This document shows positions 1-12,467 of a DNA stretch of 64,000 nucleotides, one piece after another. Both the position numbers and the translations under genes were made by a program. Origin of the DNA: Lunularia cruciata (taxonomy: Eukaryota; Streptophyta; Marchantiopsida; Lunulariales; Lunulariaceae). A model generated the notes under the pieces. That model ran no database searches. It was not told the DNA's origin and saw only the letters and a list, made by a program, of their open reading frames with translations. Within the stretch, counting starts at the first letter, position 1. Each line of letters opens with the position of its first letter. The DNA lies in NCBI GenBank assembly GCA_948567375.1, contig OX419760.1:26908001-26972000 (forward strand), given 5' to 3'.

Positions 1-3000
1 CACTACGGGTCCAACCGTATATCATTTCACGTAATCGCCACCGAATTTCATATGTGGCCCCCTATATGCACTTGTAATTATACAAAGGGAGGAGGAGGAT
101 GAGAGCGACCAGAAAGTCGAGGCTGTCTAGCAGATGAGGGAGACCAAGATCCATCGAGTGCTATCTATCTTGTCCCTTTATTTGCTTTCGAGCTCTCTCT
201 CTCAGGTGGGAACTCTAGGCGAACATGATTCATCCTATTACTGCAGTAGACAGTTGATTTACGAATCATAGACCTCTGGGAATAGAAGAGCCGCTGCTTG
301 CTATCTGGTTGCAGGTGACGGACCACCCATCATCATATCATTCTGTTTCGACTGTGCCTCTGAAGCTCACAGTACAGTACTACTGTAGTCAACACAGTTT
401 GAATTATTCCACTGGTAAAGCAAGATTTTTGTAGTTTCAGAAACATCCAAAAGCAGAACAGAACAAGAAGATAGAGATATGTCGACTCCACCGAGTCTGC
501 CAAGATGCCAACCCTCCTCAGTCAACAACAAGGATTGCGTTCCACTTATTTGCTCGTTTGCCTTGCAAACGAGCAAATGAGAATGCACCGTAGAGAGTCG
601 TCTTTCCTCGTTTCACTCATCCCCACCTCTTCTATACTTAGTTCATGACGGTAAAAGTTCGAATTCAACCAGAAAACTTCTCCTCACTCCCGGTAAGGGA
701 CCAAACTATCTTCACACAGTTATGTTGTTACCTCTTGAAATATAGCTACTTTTCAAAAGGAGTAGTAGTTGCCACCGACGGATGATGATGATATGATCCA
801 TTAGAGAGATATTTGAGATTTCACATCCTAATTATAACTGGCCAAGCCCTTCTGCAGAACCTGCTCTAGATTTTATGCTTAGTGCACGTTAGTTTCTCGA
901 GCTGTCCACCACGAGGAGAAGAGGCTAATATAATGTTAAACAGTGATTAAGATCAGTACTTGTTTTACTGACATCAATCACTTGATAATGATAGGAAGTT
1001 AGTTACTCATTTATATCAATAACTTACGGTTATCTGTTATATATAATCGTCCTCGAGAGCTCAAGATAAAAATGATCTTGGACCCTCACCCCAAGGGCAG
1101 CTGCAAATGAAGCCGAAACAAGGCTATTCAGTCCAATGTCAATCAATCAAACCACTCAATGTTAGCCTTGAAGTAAAATCGGTTCTCAGTTGTCCAGAAA
1201 AGGGTAAACGATGACCGTAAACACTCCTCTTTAGAATATAGAGGACTCGGAATGCCCTTAGCCAGTGATATTTCTCGGTTTCGATTCTAAAGACCTTGAT
1301 CGAAAGCTAAATTAAGAAGGATTAGGTTTCACTGAAACAAGAGAAATGAAGTCGAGCGAGAAGTTGTATCAAAGGAAATGAACCGACTCGGGCACATTTT
1401 AGAAAAATCATATTTTTCTATACGAAGAGAAACATATTCGCATCGTTTGTTCCTCGCATCCACGTGTGGACAAACCTGACAAAATCTCAAGAAAGTTATT
1501 ACTTTTGTCTAAGTATTATGTTATTAAATTTTGGAAAAAACATTATGAAAAAAGAGATTAGTCTAAGTTCCAATTGCATCTTTACATTATCATTTGCTTT
1601 GTAGCATTGTCCACGCTCAGTAACTGAACCCTGTATTTTAATACTCTAACTTTCTCTTTAAATAATCTCTTTATTTTAATACTTAATATGATCATTATAG
1701 TGTGGAACTGTTATTTTTAATGGCTATTGCTCCAATTTTGATATAAGAAGAACGCTCAAAATTCAACTACTAATTTTCCTAATACATGGTTGGGAGGGAG
1801 GAGGAGAAGTAAGCATGATTATATGATGGAATCCACCCTTTATGTAACTGTAGAGAAACCAAGCAATCCTAATATAAAAGATATAATCATTTTTGTTCAT
1901 GTCATGAAGCATCCTTTATTGTATAATATATTCTATTTTATATTAAATAGGCTCAGATTTTCAAATTTAAAAAATGAGATTCCAAAATAAAAAAGGGAAG
2001 AATAATATATGTTTGGAATGATATAATGCACTATAGCTTGCCTTTTATTGTTTTGGGGATGATAATTGTGGCTTCTATGTGTTTCTTGTTTGATTTCACA
2101 TAACTCAAATTGAATTTTCAGACTTGTTTAAGTATGAATTATGAAGTAATCATCATAGATTCTAAGAAAATAACGTTTTTTTATCGATTCCTTATTATGG
2201 AAATAGCATGGTTCATAGCTTAGACACTGTATAATATATTATGTAGAAACATAAAAGCTATTTACTTAATAATTTATTTTACCCAAAATATTGTCATTTT
2301 CCTACTAAAAACTGAATTCTTTTTATCATAGTTTAATTCACATAAGAAAGAGCACTAATATCTTCAACTTTGGTGAAGAAAATTCAAGCTAAGCATTTCT
2401 AAGACTAGATTCTCTATATGAATCACACACTAAGATGGTATAGATTGTTCATCACTATATAATCAGCAGTAATCCAAAAGCTGCCCAGTGAAATATGTAT
2501 GTAACATAAATAGCTCAACTAATTAAATTTGATATCATACACTAAAGCTTCTTACAACTAACATGAAGTGTATAAAATAATCATCAAGAAAATCATAATG
2601 ATTATTCACTATAATAAATAAAAATTATCAAAAATTAAATCAGTCAGGTAAAAACAATAGAAGCTATTTCTGAACTTTCAAACAAATAGAAACCAGGCTT
2701 TTGTAAGTCAAAATCTATAAGTAAGTTACGTTGTATTTTCTAATGTAATTATAAATCATCAACAATGAAAATAATTTGCTCTCAAAGTCAATAGTCTTTT
2801 CTAACACTTAATACCACACTTATAAAGCTTGTGCAAAATCTAAAATTAAAATTTATAATAATATATCATTCAACTCACTCTCCCTAAATTAAACTAAATA
2901 TATATGATCAATATGTGATTTCATATTTTTCTAATCTTTATCTAATCATCTGTAAATATATGTACACTAACAGGAATCTCTTATTAAATTTATTCTAGAA

Positions 3001-3153
3001 AAAAATTTAATAAATATTATAAAAAATAAAAAAATAAATTCATTCTGAAGTTTTAGGTATTTAGTTTTGATAATTTTATTATTAAGATTCTGTATATTAT
3101 TTAGTTGAGAACATCATAATTATTCTCGTGTGAGTTTCTTGGACTTTGATACA
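1..3153. other. intergenic DNA; unique island then AT-rich
   Basis: The first ~1.45 kb has balanced base composition like the gene islands elsewhere in the window. It has no ORF with a recognisable domain, splice-bounded exon chain or transposon motif; it may be a gene flank or untranslated region. From ~1.45 kb onward the sequence becomes strongly AT-rich with only chance ORFs. I see no gene, tRNA or LTR here. Confidence 0.6.
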
Positions 3154-3275
3154 AAGAGAGAGAGAGAGAGAGATTTATATATTTATATATTTATATATTT
3201 ATATATTTATATATTTATATATTTATATATTTATATATTTATATATTTATATATTTATATATTTATATTTTTATA
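3154..3275. repeat. (GA)n microsatellite fused to an 8-bp ATATTTAT minisatellite
   Basis: A run of GA dinucleotides (3155-3172) passes directly into about a dozen nearly perfect copies of the octamer ATATTTAT, ending at ~3275. The repetitive 60-aa frame through it (YLYIYIFI repeats) is a by-product of the repeat, not a gene. Confidence 0.95.
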
Positions 3276-6200
3276 TAATAACAGAAATAATTTGATTTTT
3301 TTGTTAACATGATAATGTCAATGATAGAGTAACCTACAAATTAAGATTAAGATCTTGTAAACAAAGTTGTTGAAGAATATGACTATTGTACTCTATCAAA
3401 GTCAGATAAGGGATTCATGAAGATATGACTAGTAATCACGTCAAAAAAACATTTGGATCCACTAAATGTAAGGTAGTATGAAGGGTATAATAATATAGAT
3501 ATTTCCTAAATAAAATCAGTATTTAAATCTACATATGGATTACTAGAAACTCTACATTATATTTTAAAAAGTATTGAAGAAGTTTATCAAAGAATATTTA
3601 GAGGTTACTTATGAACCTTACGTGGACTTTCTTATAGACTTGGGTTGTAAGGTATTCAAAAATCTTCTTATGGACTAAGCTCCTTCGTTGAGAAGTTGAC
3701 AACTTACTTTTGTAAGTAGCAAACATGTACCTATCTTAAGTATAAATAGCAATTCCTTGAACAATCTTTAGCACTCGGAGTACATTTCAGTTAGTTCGTT
3801 GTCCAGCCTGTTCATTTTTACTCTCTTGCGTTTTCTTCTTTATGGTTTTACACATGTATATTGGAGTAAAAGTAAGATGGATCAAATCATGATTCTCCCA
3901 AACACACATTTTCAAATCATTTAGGTATTTTTACCACAGTCATGGTTAACTATACCTTTTATCAATCCATTTAATTTGATTAAAGTAGGAAAAAATTAAG
4001 ATACTTGAATATATTTTGTTTGTTAATTTGGTTGACACTTGTAATCAAAGATATATGTATCGTATTTATATTTTTTGAATTTAATTTTCTCTTTACTTGA
4101 TAGGGATAGCAATGGTAGGTATAATAATAATAAATCTTAAGATATACATAATATTACAAAAAAATAAGTAGGTCACTCAATTAAAAACCTATGCTCACCC
4201 ATAATAAACAACGAGAGATGCATTTTGAGAGAAGTGAAATTGTGTGTTTTTTTTACAAATACACTATTTTACAAGAGATAAACTACAAGCAAAATGGATA
4301 ATTAATCTGTATGGATGCAAACAATAATTTTATACCACCAATACAAAAGATGCAAATCACCAAATCTTGTCTTTATTAAGTCAATTCAAAAATTATCAAT
4401 TAATGTTTGTGCAGAATTAAGCGTTGAAAGCACAACACAATTTATAACACTAATCTTGTTATAACAAGAGTTAAAGAGAATCCTAACATCAAGATTTCAA
4501 GTTACATTGTGAGCCAAAATTTTCTCTCACTCAAAACTCACATTTTGTTCTTGTTAAGAAAACATATCATATAAGAAAGAAAGGAATAAAACTCCATACA
4601 ACTTTTCCCAAGGCTAAAACTCCAAGACTTAATATATTTTTCATTACTAAATGCAATAAAGGAAAGATAGTGAACAATAACAACATGATGAATAATACTC
4701 ATTCCTTGTTTATATTATTGTAAAATTCTTAAATCCAAAAATTACCTACTATTGGAGTAAGTAAGCTATGAAGCAAAGACTTATCTAAAGCTAAAAGTCC
4801 AAGATATCCAACATCATGATAATAATTCCACAAGCATATGACCTAACAACCAAGTCAATAATTATTATCTAAATCTAAACGTCTAAGATATACAAAATCA
4901 TGATGATAATTCCACAAGCATATGACCTAACAACCAAGTCAATAATTCTTTTACATGGGCTATACATGGACTATAGGAAAATTTACAACAAGAAGATTTG
5001 TGGATCTAAAAACTCTCAACTATCACATCCAACCTAAATAATAATATAAATTCAATATAATAAAATCAAAATTAGTAGGATTCACTCATTTAAATCCTTC
5101 TATAATAATACCACCTATAGTTTGGCTATGACTATAACTCTAGCTAACCATAGCTAATTTATAAGTTTGTTTAAACTCTATAAGAACAATATCTTTGAAC
5201 AACTCGTGCTACCAAACTACATACTGCAATAGAGCATACAGGCACAAGTTGGTATTATAATACACAGAAAGTAGCATCGGTCATTTTGTAAAGCTAAAAT
5301 ATATAGGTTCCATGAAACTTATTTTTATCCCATTCTAAAACAACATTAAGTAATTTATACCAAGATATAAAGTGCAAGTATTGATGTATTACATATACAT
5401 TAAAGCCTTGTATAATAATGGAGGTAGTCTTGAAGAAAATTAAGCAGTAAGAAAAAACCACAAAGATGACCAAGAGTTTTGACTCTCACTACCTTGAAAA
5501 GAAATACCTTTATCTCCTCTTAATAAAATAGTATTTTTAGTTTGATCTAGACTAAAACTACCAATATCTTTGCTTGTGAATCTTGATCAATAGTACCAAC
5601 ATCGATGTACTTATTTCACATGTTAAGTATTGTAATTAGTGACATATTAGTGAAAAACTTCCAAAATATAGGATAAGTGTAGAATTTTATCTTAGATAAT
5701 CACTTAAACTCAACCGGACAATAATTATGTTCAAGCCAAGGTAATTTTCAAATGAACTACTAGCATAACTATCAGTCAATGAACTTGACATACTCTTCTA
5801 CATACTATTCTCCACTTCTTATAATGATATAGGAAATACTAGCACATCTATTAATTTTATAAACTTTACATACTCTAATCCTCTCCCAAGAAGAATCAGC
5901 TTAAGAATACAAAAAAAATATTCTCACTCATCAACCATCGTAAAGAAATTCATTTTCACAATCCTAATATCCACTATAAAGTTTACATTGATATGAAACT
6001 CTCTAAACTATCATTATCTTTAGAATCTACAATTTTAAGATTGACTTATGAAGCTCTTCACCAAATTAATATTTAAAGCTAAGTAGATGACCTTGTACTA
6101 CTCTTATTCACTAATGAGACCTTAAAATTTGGATTTGAGGATTCTCTTGAACTAGTGTCAATAATTGATTGGGAGAAAAGGGACTGCACTTGCTACTTCT

Positions 6201-6807
6201 CAATCATTCATCAAGATTTTACAATAACTTCTAATTGGCTTGTAGCATATAGCATTTTGTGATCAACATCTTGTATACAATAGCATATAAATAACTTTCA
6301 AGATCAAATACAAATTCTTTGCTTGTTATTCCACTCAATACTTCTCTAAATATAATCCCTTCACTTATTGTGATTTAGCATAGATTATCAATATTCAATT
6401 GAGATGCTTAATTATGTTGCATTACTTGAATAATAAGATTATCTATTCTACCTTCAAATGCAATCACTGTATAAAAAAATCTCTTATTTAGACATAATCA
6501 CTACCTATTTATTTTCAATCATGAGTGGTAATCAAAAGAACTAAAATTTCATTTAATCTAGAACTAATATTTAAGAATTTTGGCCAAATAAGACAATTCA
6601 TAGTGTGATATTTCAGAAATACACTATGAAATTAGTATTTATGCTTTATATGGATGCAAAATCTTAATAAATTTGAAAATGCTGTCAAGAAGATCCTAGA
6701 CTTCAGCTATCTAATTCTTACTTTGATATCCATGTAAATAATCAAATCAAAGAGAACAAGTAAAAGGGATAAATGGAAGAAATGGATCAAGAAAAAAAAT
6801 AAAAATA

Positions 6808-6811
<4 letters not shown>
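3276..6811. other. AT-rich non-coding stretch with an LTR-like tail
   Basis: No ORF above background. At 3640-3800 there is a promoter-like piece: a string ending in TATAAATAG (~3750), then a pyrimidine-rich segment. A weakly similar string recurs at 14850-15050. This could be an old LTR of an unidentified family, but neither terminus nor a TSD can be placed. Confidence 0.4.
4798..4947. repeat. tandem duplication, ~85-bp period
   Basis: Two adjacent copies (4798-4863 and 4884-4947) share a core running from the AAGATAT motif to CAAGTCAATAATT with only a few mismatches. It is non-coding, AT-rich and of unknown function. Confidence 0.85.

Positions 6812-6881
<70 letters not shown>
6812..6881. 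repeat. (AT)35 microsatellite
   Basis: An uninterrupted AT dinucleotide run of about 70 bp, preceded by an A-rich stretch. It is a likely site of length variation and of assembly uncertainty. Confidence 0.97.
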
Positions 6882-6884
<3 letters not shown>

Positions 6885-7587
6885 AAATAGCACTTGGCCT
6901 TTATATTTCTAGTTTAGATAGATATAAAATTGCTTATTTATGTAGTTACATAGACTTTGTACTGAATTTACTCATCCTTATGAGGGTCTTACTAAATCTA
7001 CGAAAAGATTCATAAGCTCTTCCTAATACTCTTTTTTGAAACATTGTATGTATTTTCCAAAGTAAATTTTTTAACAATTTTTAGTAGCTTATACTTTTTA
7101 TATAAACTAATGTTATATTTTCTATAACATTAATACTTATAACATAATTTCTTGCATAATAGTATAAGAGTACTTTATATATTATATTTACTTAATGGCC
7201 TTACCATGAGGAGATCAAGTCATGCTTAGATAAGTTTTTTTTCTGCATTAAGGAGTTATACATACTTCATGCTATCAAGATTGAATTGCATTATCTTTGA
7301 GGCATCTAGGTAATTATATATATACTATAAACTATCATTACACACCAATTTTTTATCACATGCAAGAAATATGATTGTAGTGAGAAGACACTCTAAGTAT
7401 GTCACATGACAGAGTATAATAAACCTTGAATAATATTGTAATAATTCAACGTCAACCAAAATGTGATATATTGGTAAGAATTGATTGCTCTCCAAGGGAT
7501 ACAAGTTGGAAATGACTAGAAGATGAAAGAAAGTGTCATGATGATCAATTCTCTATTGTTTCTTATTTAACCTCTTGGGTGGAGTTA

Positions 7588-8168
7588 TGTAATACCATTA
7601 GCTAGACATATTATCTAGAGGTGGAAATTGGCTTCATAATATATTGAGTGATGTTTGTATATGATGGTCTAAGTAAATTAGATAGAAGTATCACCAAAAG
7701 ATTACTTCCACTAATAAGGTAGAGGTTAAAAACATATGAAAAACTTTAGAGCTAATTTTAAAGGCCTAAATGGATGAATTAGGCCTCAAAAAGTGGTTAA
7801 AAACTTCCTCCTTGTTTGTCTTATCTATAGCTTTCCAATGGTACTTCACCCATATTATTATGAGCTTCTTACAAGAAGATTTCCCAAAGAATCTCTTTGG
7901 TAAAACTTATTTTACCGATCAAACAGGACAAGGATCAACATGTCACCAATCCATGCACCTAATCCAAGAGTGGAGCTCATTGACATGTCACAAATCCATG
8001 TATCTGATCCAAGGGTGGAGCTGCTTTTGAATGGATCCTCTTTATTATATAATACAGATGAGGTACTCTATTGCAAAATCAGAGTATTAAGGGATGAAGT
8101 CTTGTATTTCCTTTGTGTTTCTTTTGCTGTGTTCCTCTTGGGATTTCTCTTATCATCTAAACATTACC
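7588..8168 (+). mobile_element. solo LTR, gypsy family 2
   Basis: Begins TGTAATACCATTAGCTAGAC and follows the family 2 LTR seen in the element at 47206-54067 through to an end corresponding to GTATTACA. It is flanked by AGTTA (7583-7587) and GGTTA (8169-8173), four of five bases matching as a decayed TSD. It interrupts LTR-like repeat A: the sequence that is continuous in copy B (around 11188) is split here. It has the single-copy U3 form, not the internally duplicated form of the full-length element. The 86- and 100-aa frames across 7770-8242 are chance frames. Confidence 0.8.
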
Positions 8169-8381
8169 GGTTATTCCTAAAAGAAAGTAGTGTCACTTGT
8201 TGTGTTGTACTACAAAAAAGGGAAAAATCACTTTCTCTATAGATCCTTTCCAGATTATATTATGAACAATTACCTTCAAGAATAATTTGATAATAATTTC
8301 CTTTCACTTGCCATTGAAGGTGCAATTGGTTGATGGTTGTTAGCACTTGATCTTTGTTAATGATTCAGACTTTTTTAGCAT

Positions 8382-8620
8382 CACAACTATCATATGCACC
8401 AAATGTTGTCAGTGCCATGAGCATTGTGTACACGCTAATGGCAATTCCTACTTCTTGGGGAGTTCAACATGAAGGTTCGTTCAATCTGATGACTACAACC
8501 ATATCATGCACCAAATGTTGTCAATACCATGAGCATTGTGTACATGCTAATGGTAATTCCTACTTCTTGGAGTTCAACATGAAGGTCTGTTCAATCTGAT
8601 GACTACAACCACATATGTGC
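8382..8620. repeat. tandem duplication, ~120-bp period, inside LTR-like repeat A
   Basis: Two consecutive near-identical blocks both start at GCACCAAATGTTGTCA and run to GATGACTACAACCA. The sister repeat at 11.4-11.5 kb has only one copy, so the duplication arose after the two long repeats separated. The 81-aa frame at 8354-8599 only reflects this duplication. Confidence 0.85.
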
Positions 8621-9580
8621 ACTTCCCAAAAGGCACAATCTTGAAGGAGTTGTGGATTGATTGTATTGTCTAACTTGTCACTACCATGGTACTATCATCA
8701 TGGTCTTCACTAGCCACTCATCACATTGATCATTCAAAGCATTGGAGATCCAACACTCCAAACATGTTCTAATGATTCTCTTCACTCAAGCACTAGAATT
8801 CCTACTTCAATTTTCCTCACCACTACTCAACCAAGCAAATGATCCATCATTAAAATGTACAAAACATTTAAAGAAGATCATAAAGATCTTTGAAGAAAAG
8901 ACTTTGGTTCCAATTTTTGATTTTTATGAATGAATGGATGAACTTGGTTTACATCAAGCCAAAGCACTTTATACTTCTTTTTTCTTGTCAAGGAAATATG
9001 GTTGTTAAAATTTAATGGAAATTTCCTAATTATATATATATTATTCATTTTTAATCTTATATGATTATATTATCTTATCCTAATCTAACTTAATTAGCTT
9101 TGGCTTGGTGGTAATGTTAGATTAGCTCTTTAGTTTTGTTTTTTACTTCTTATATGCCTTTGGAAAATTATAAACAAGGTCTTTGGTTTCAAAATTGACT
9201 ATTCATAAAAAGTGTCATGAGTTGGTAATAAACAGTAACAAAGATCCCGATTACAAAGCTCAAGAGAGTCACAAAGATCATGAATTTAAAGACCATGAGA
9301 ATCATGGAGATCATGATTTTAAAGAGCACAAGAGTCAAGATCACAAATATCACAAGCACAAAGATGTTCATCCTTGTGATCCTTGGATATAAAAGGAGCA
9401 TGGTGTTTTTTCTATGACATATTCTTGTCCTCCTATGTGGTTACTTTCTAGGCCAATGATAAGTGCACATTCTCCTACTCTAGACTTGAAAAATTTCTTA
9501 ATCTTTCACTAATCAAAAAGTAAAAGTAAAAACAAAAAAAAAAGTGCTAATAATGCTAAGGTGCTAGGCTAATGCTAACA

Positions 9581-11067
9581 CCACATACTCCCATCCTCAA
9601 ATGTAAGCATGCCAACTACCATAATGAATAAGGATTAAATAAGATGGACAGGATGACAAAGAAAAAGTTCTCTTGGCTTGATTTTGAACAACATTATATA
9701 CAAAATCAACATGTAGAATAGTCTATATCAATGCCTTGGTAAATTCTATGTATGCTTAGTTGAGATCTTTAAAATAGGTCAATTCAAGCCAAAAAAGATT
9801 TGATATCTTCTGATTATTTCAAACTTGAAGGTTGCTATCTATGCTTCTTTAAAAGAAAGGTTCTTTTTTCTATCTTTGTATCTATCAACTCTTGATGAGT
9901 GCTTTGCATCCAAGCTAGATTTAGGAGGACATGTGGTACAAAGTATCCATGTTCTTCCTAAGTGACAACCTAAGAAGTCTCTTCCTTAATCACATTCTTC
10001 AAGTATTGCTTCTCCTTCCATGAGTAGGGGAAAACAATCTAGCTAAGTAAAAAATAGTTGACCAATGATTTTCTTCACCCTTTTGCAAAGACAGCCGCCA
10101 AAGTGCCAATTTGGTGTTTATCAAGAAAAATTCTATCAAGATGGTTGAGTTCTTATAGGCTTCTTGTGCTACATGCCATTCAGCTTTGCACTTCTAATTT
10201 CTCTTCAAAGCCCTTAAGTCATGAGGTGTTTGAATATCTCTTGGAACTGAATTTCCCACACACATTCATCACCTTGTCTATCATCACCTATAGTCACTCC
10301 AAGGAGTATCCATGATAATGGCACCAAGAATGTATTACAGACTGACATTGAGTTATTACTCAATGTCAGTATGTAATACCAATTTGTGAATGTGTGTAGT
10401 ATTGTGATATTTAGTGTAGTATTACAAGTACTTGAGAGATATTAGTTATATAAAGATAAAAGATAGTTCTACTTTATTCATGATTAGCTAAAGTTAGTCA
10501 TAGAAAAGATAGAGGTGACTTTACTTTAGAGGAAGTGGAAAAGATGAGCACAACTATTTTGGATTCTAGTGTATTGAATTTATATTATTCTTAGGTGTTT
10601 AGCTTTGAGGAAATTGTTGAGAACTCTTGGGCCTACAAGCCTTTTTGTTTTGAATTCTTCAATAGTCCAAGGATAGCCAATGTGAAGGAATCTTTGACTT
10701 AGTGGTTGGGTCAAGATAAGACCACATGCTTAGGAGAATATTCCCATGAGTATGGATATTCTTTCAGGTTGTTGACTTTGTTTGACTTTTAGCCTAGTAA
10801 CTTGAGTTACTCCATTAATTAGTAGCTTTGGTGCTTAACTATTCCACAAGTACATAGACTAGACATGAGGAGGTACTCATCATCCTTTCATTTGCAATTA
10901 TCTCTCTTATTGAGTTCTCTAGTGAGCAATATATTGAGTCTTGGATTGTTAACCTTGGAGGAGTATGATGGAGTTGGAGTTCTTTGCTTCTTAGTCCATG
11001 ATGCGCTACCATAATAACCATCAAAGGTTCATCCTGAGTTAGAGAGAGGCCTGCTCATAGGCCAAAA
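9581..11067. other. spacer between the LTR-like repeats
   Basis: About 1.5 kb without a recognisable gag, pol, transposase or host domain on either strand. The 85-aa frame at 10058-10315 has no motif I recognise. If the flanking repeats are LTRs, this is the non-coding interior of a LARD-type element. It contains the hairpin at 10332-10379. Confidence 0.45.
10332..10379. repeat. short near-perfect hairpin (21-bp stem, 6-nt loop)
   Basis: The left arm runs from GTATTACAGACTGACATTGAG, the loop is TTATTA, and the right arm is the reverse complement with one mismatch in 21. It is 48 bp in total and ends in GTATTAC/GTAATAC, similar to the outer bases of the family 2 LTR. It could be a tiny foldback element, a small-RNA precursor or a scar. 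Confidence 0.85.
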
Positions 11068-12467
11068 TGTGGTTAATCAATAAGAATTAAATGTTCCCAT
11101 AAGGACATAAGTTGGAAATGACTAGAACATGTAAGAAATTGTTATGATGATCAATCTTCTTTTGTTTCCTACTTAACCTCTTGGGCAGAATTATTCCCAT
11201 AAGAGTGTAGTGTTACCCACCATGTGTAAAGGAAAACAAAAATCCCTTCCATTATGGATTCTTTCCAAATTATTCTTGAAGGCAATAGTTCATTTGTCAC
11301 AAAGGTCACTTTAGTTTGCATTTCACTCCCCATTGAAGATGCAACTAGTCAATGGTTATTATCACTTGATCTTTGTTAACACTTCAAATATTTTAATTTT
11401 CATAATTATCATGAATATGCCAAATGTCATTAGCACTATGAGCATCTTGCACACGCTAATGGGAATTCCTACATCTTGGGTAGTTTCACCATGAAGGTCC
11501 TTTCACTTTGATAACTACAACCACAATGAATGTTTACTTCCCAAAAGATGCAATCTTGAAGAAGTCGTGGATTGGTCGTATCACCTATTTTTTGTGGACT
11601 TTGTACTTCATGATCTATTGATCTTTGTTAGCCACTCATCACATCTCCTTCATCATTCAAACCCTTGGAGATCCAACACTCTAGATATGTGTTAATGATT
11701 ATTTTTGCTCAATCACTTTTGTTCCTACTTTAAGTTTTCACATCACTACTTAACCAAAAACTTTCCATCATTAGAATATAAATAACATTCATAGAAAATC
11801 ATAAAGACCTTTGAGTAAAAAACTTTGTTTCTGGAAATTGATTTCATGAATGAACTTGGTTTACATTGTACCAAAGCCCTTTATATTATTCCTACTCCCT
11901 TTCCAAGGAAATCTAGTTGCTAAAATTTATTGGAACTCTCCTAGTTACATATATATCACTCATTGCTACTCATATGTGATTATCTTATCCTGTCTTGATC
12001 TAAAGTAATTATGATTTGCATTGGTGGCAATGTCATATCAACTCCTTAAAATTCTTTCTCTTCTAAGTTGCCTTTTGTATATTATCACAAAGGTCTTTGG
12101 CTACAAAACTGACCGCTCATGAAAAGTGTTGTGAGTTGGTAATATACAATAACAAAGATCTTAATCATGATCACAAGAGTCACAAAGATACCAATCATGA
12201 GAATCACATGAGTCACAATCACAAAGATCTTACCACAAAGTCTTTTGTCATCATGATCCTTGGATACATAGGCATGCTATTTTTCTTATGTCACATTCTT
12301 AAACTCCAACGTGATTACATTCTAGACCAATGATAAGTAGCACAATCTCTTGCTCTAGCTTAAACAACTTTCCTAATCTTTCACTAATTTGTGAAAATTA
12401 AAAATTAAAAATTAAATTAAAAATTAAAAATGTACTAGTAGTACCAAGGTGGTTCACCACTAGTACA
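11068..12467 (+). repeat. LTR-like long direct repeat, copy B
   Basis: Begins TGTGGTTAATC and ends ...CTAGTACA, about 1.4 kb, collinear with copy A once A's solo LTR and 120-bp duplication are removed. Both copies are preceded by CCAAAA. The TATA-like element of copy A is degraded here (GGATACATAGG). Divergence is substantial, so if these are LTRs the insertion is old. Confidence 0.5.

Larger units (their letters stand above)
7462..9580 (+). repeat. LTR-like long direct repeat, copy A
   Basis: Starts TGTGATA and ends ...GCTAACA. Without the 581-bp solo LTR and 5-bp duplication inserted at 7588 it is ~1.5 kb and aligns along its length with 11068-12467. Shared landmarks include the AAGTTGGAAATGACTAGAA block, the ACACGCTAATGG block, and a CACAAAGAT-rich 3' part followed by GGATATAAAAGG (~9385), a plausible TATA box. 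TG...CA ends, direct orientation and a ~1.5-kb spacer suggest the LTR pair of a large non-autonomous element. I found no convincing primer-binding site, polypurine tract or TSD, so the class is uncertain. Confidence 0.5.

Noticed and set aside
640-690. GTTCGAATTC string resembling a tRNA B box
   Set aside because: No A box or cloverleaf could be drawn from the preceding ~60 bases.
3130-3312. 60-aa ORF of YLYIYIFI repeats
   Set aside because: It is the translation of the ATATTTAT minisatellite and has no independent coding evidence.
4300-7000. Possible Ty1/copia remnant on the reverse strand
   Set aside because: I tried several frames and found no RT, integrase or RNase H motif; only AT-rich composition suggested it.
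7770-8242. Two overlapping ORFs of 86 and 100 aa
   Set aside because: They lie inside a solo LTR; other copies of the LTR do not keep these frames.
9183-9401. His/Lys/Asp-rich 69-aa ORF (KDHEFKDHENHGDH-like) and its reverse-strand shadow
   Set aside because: It comes from a CACAAAGATCATGA-type repeat in LTR-like repeat A; copy B has a different, broken frame, so a metal-binding protein is not supported.
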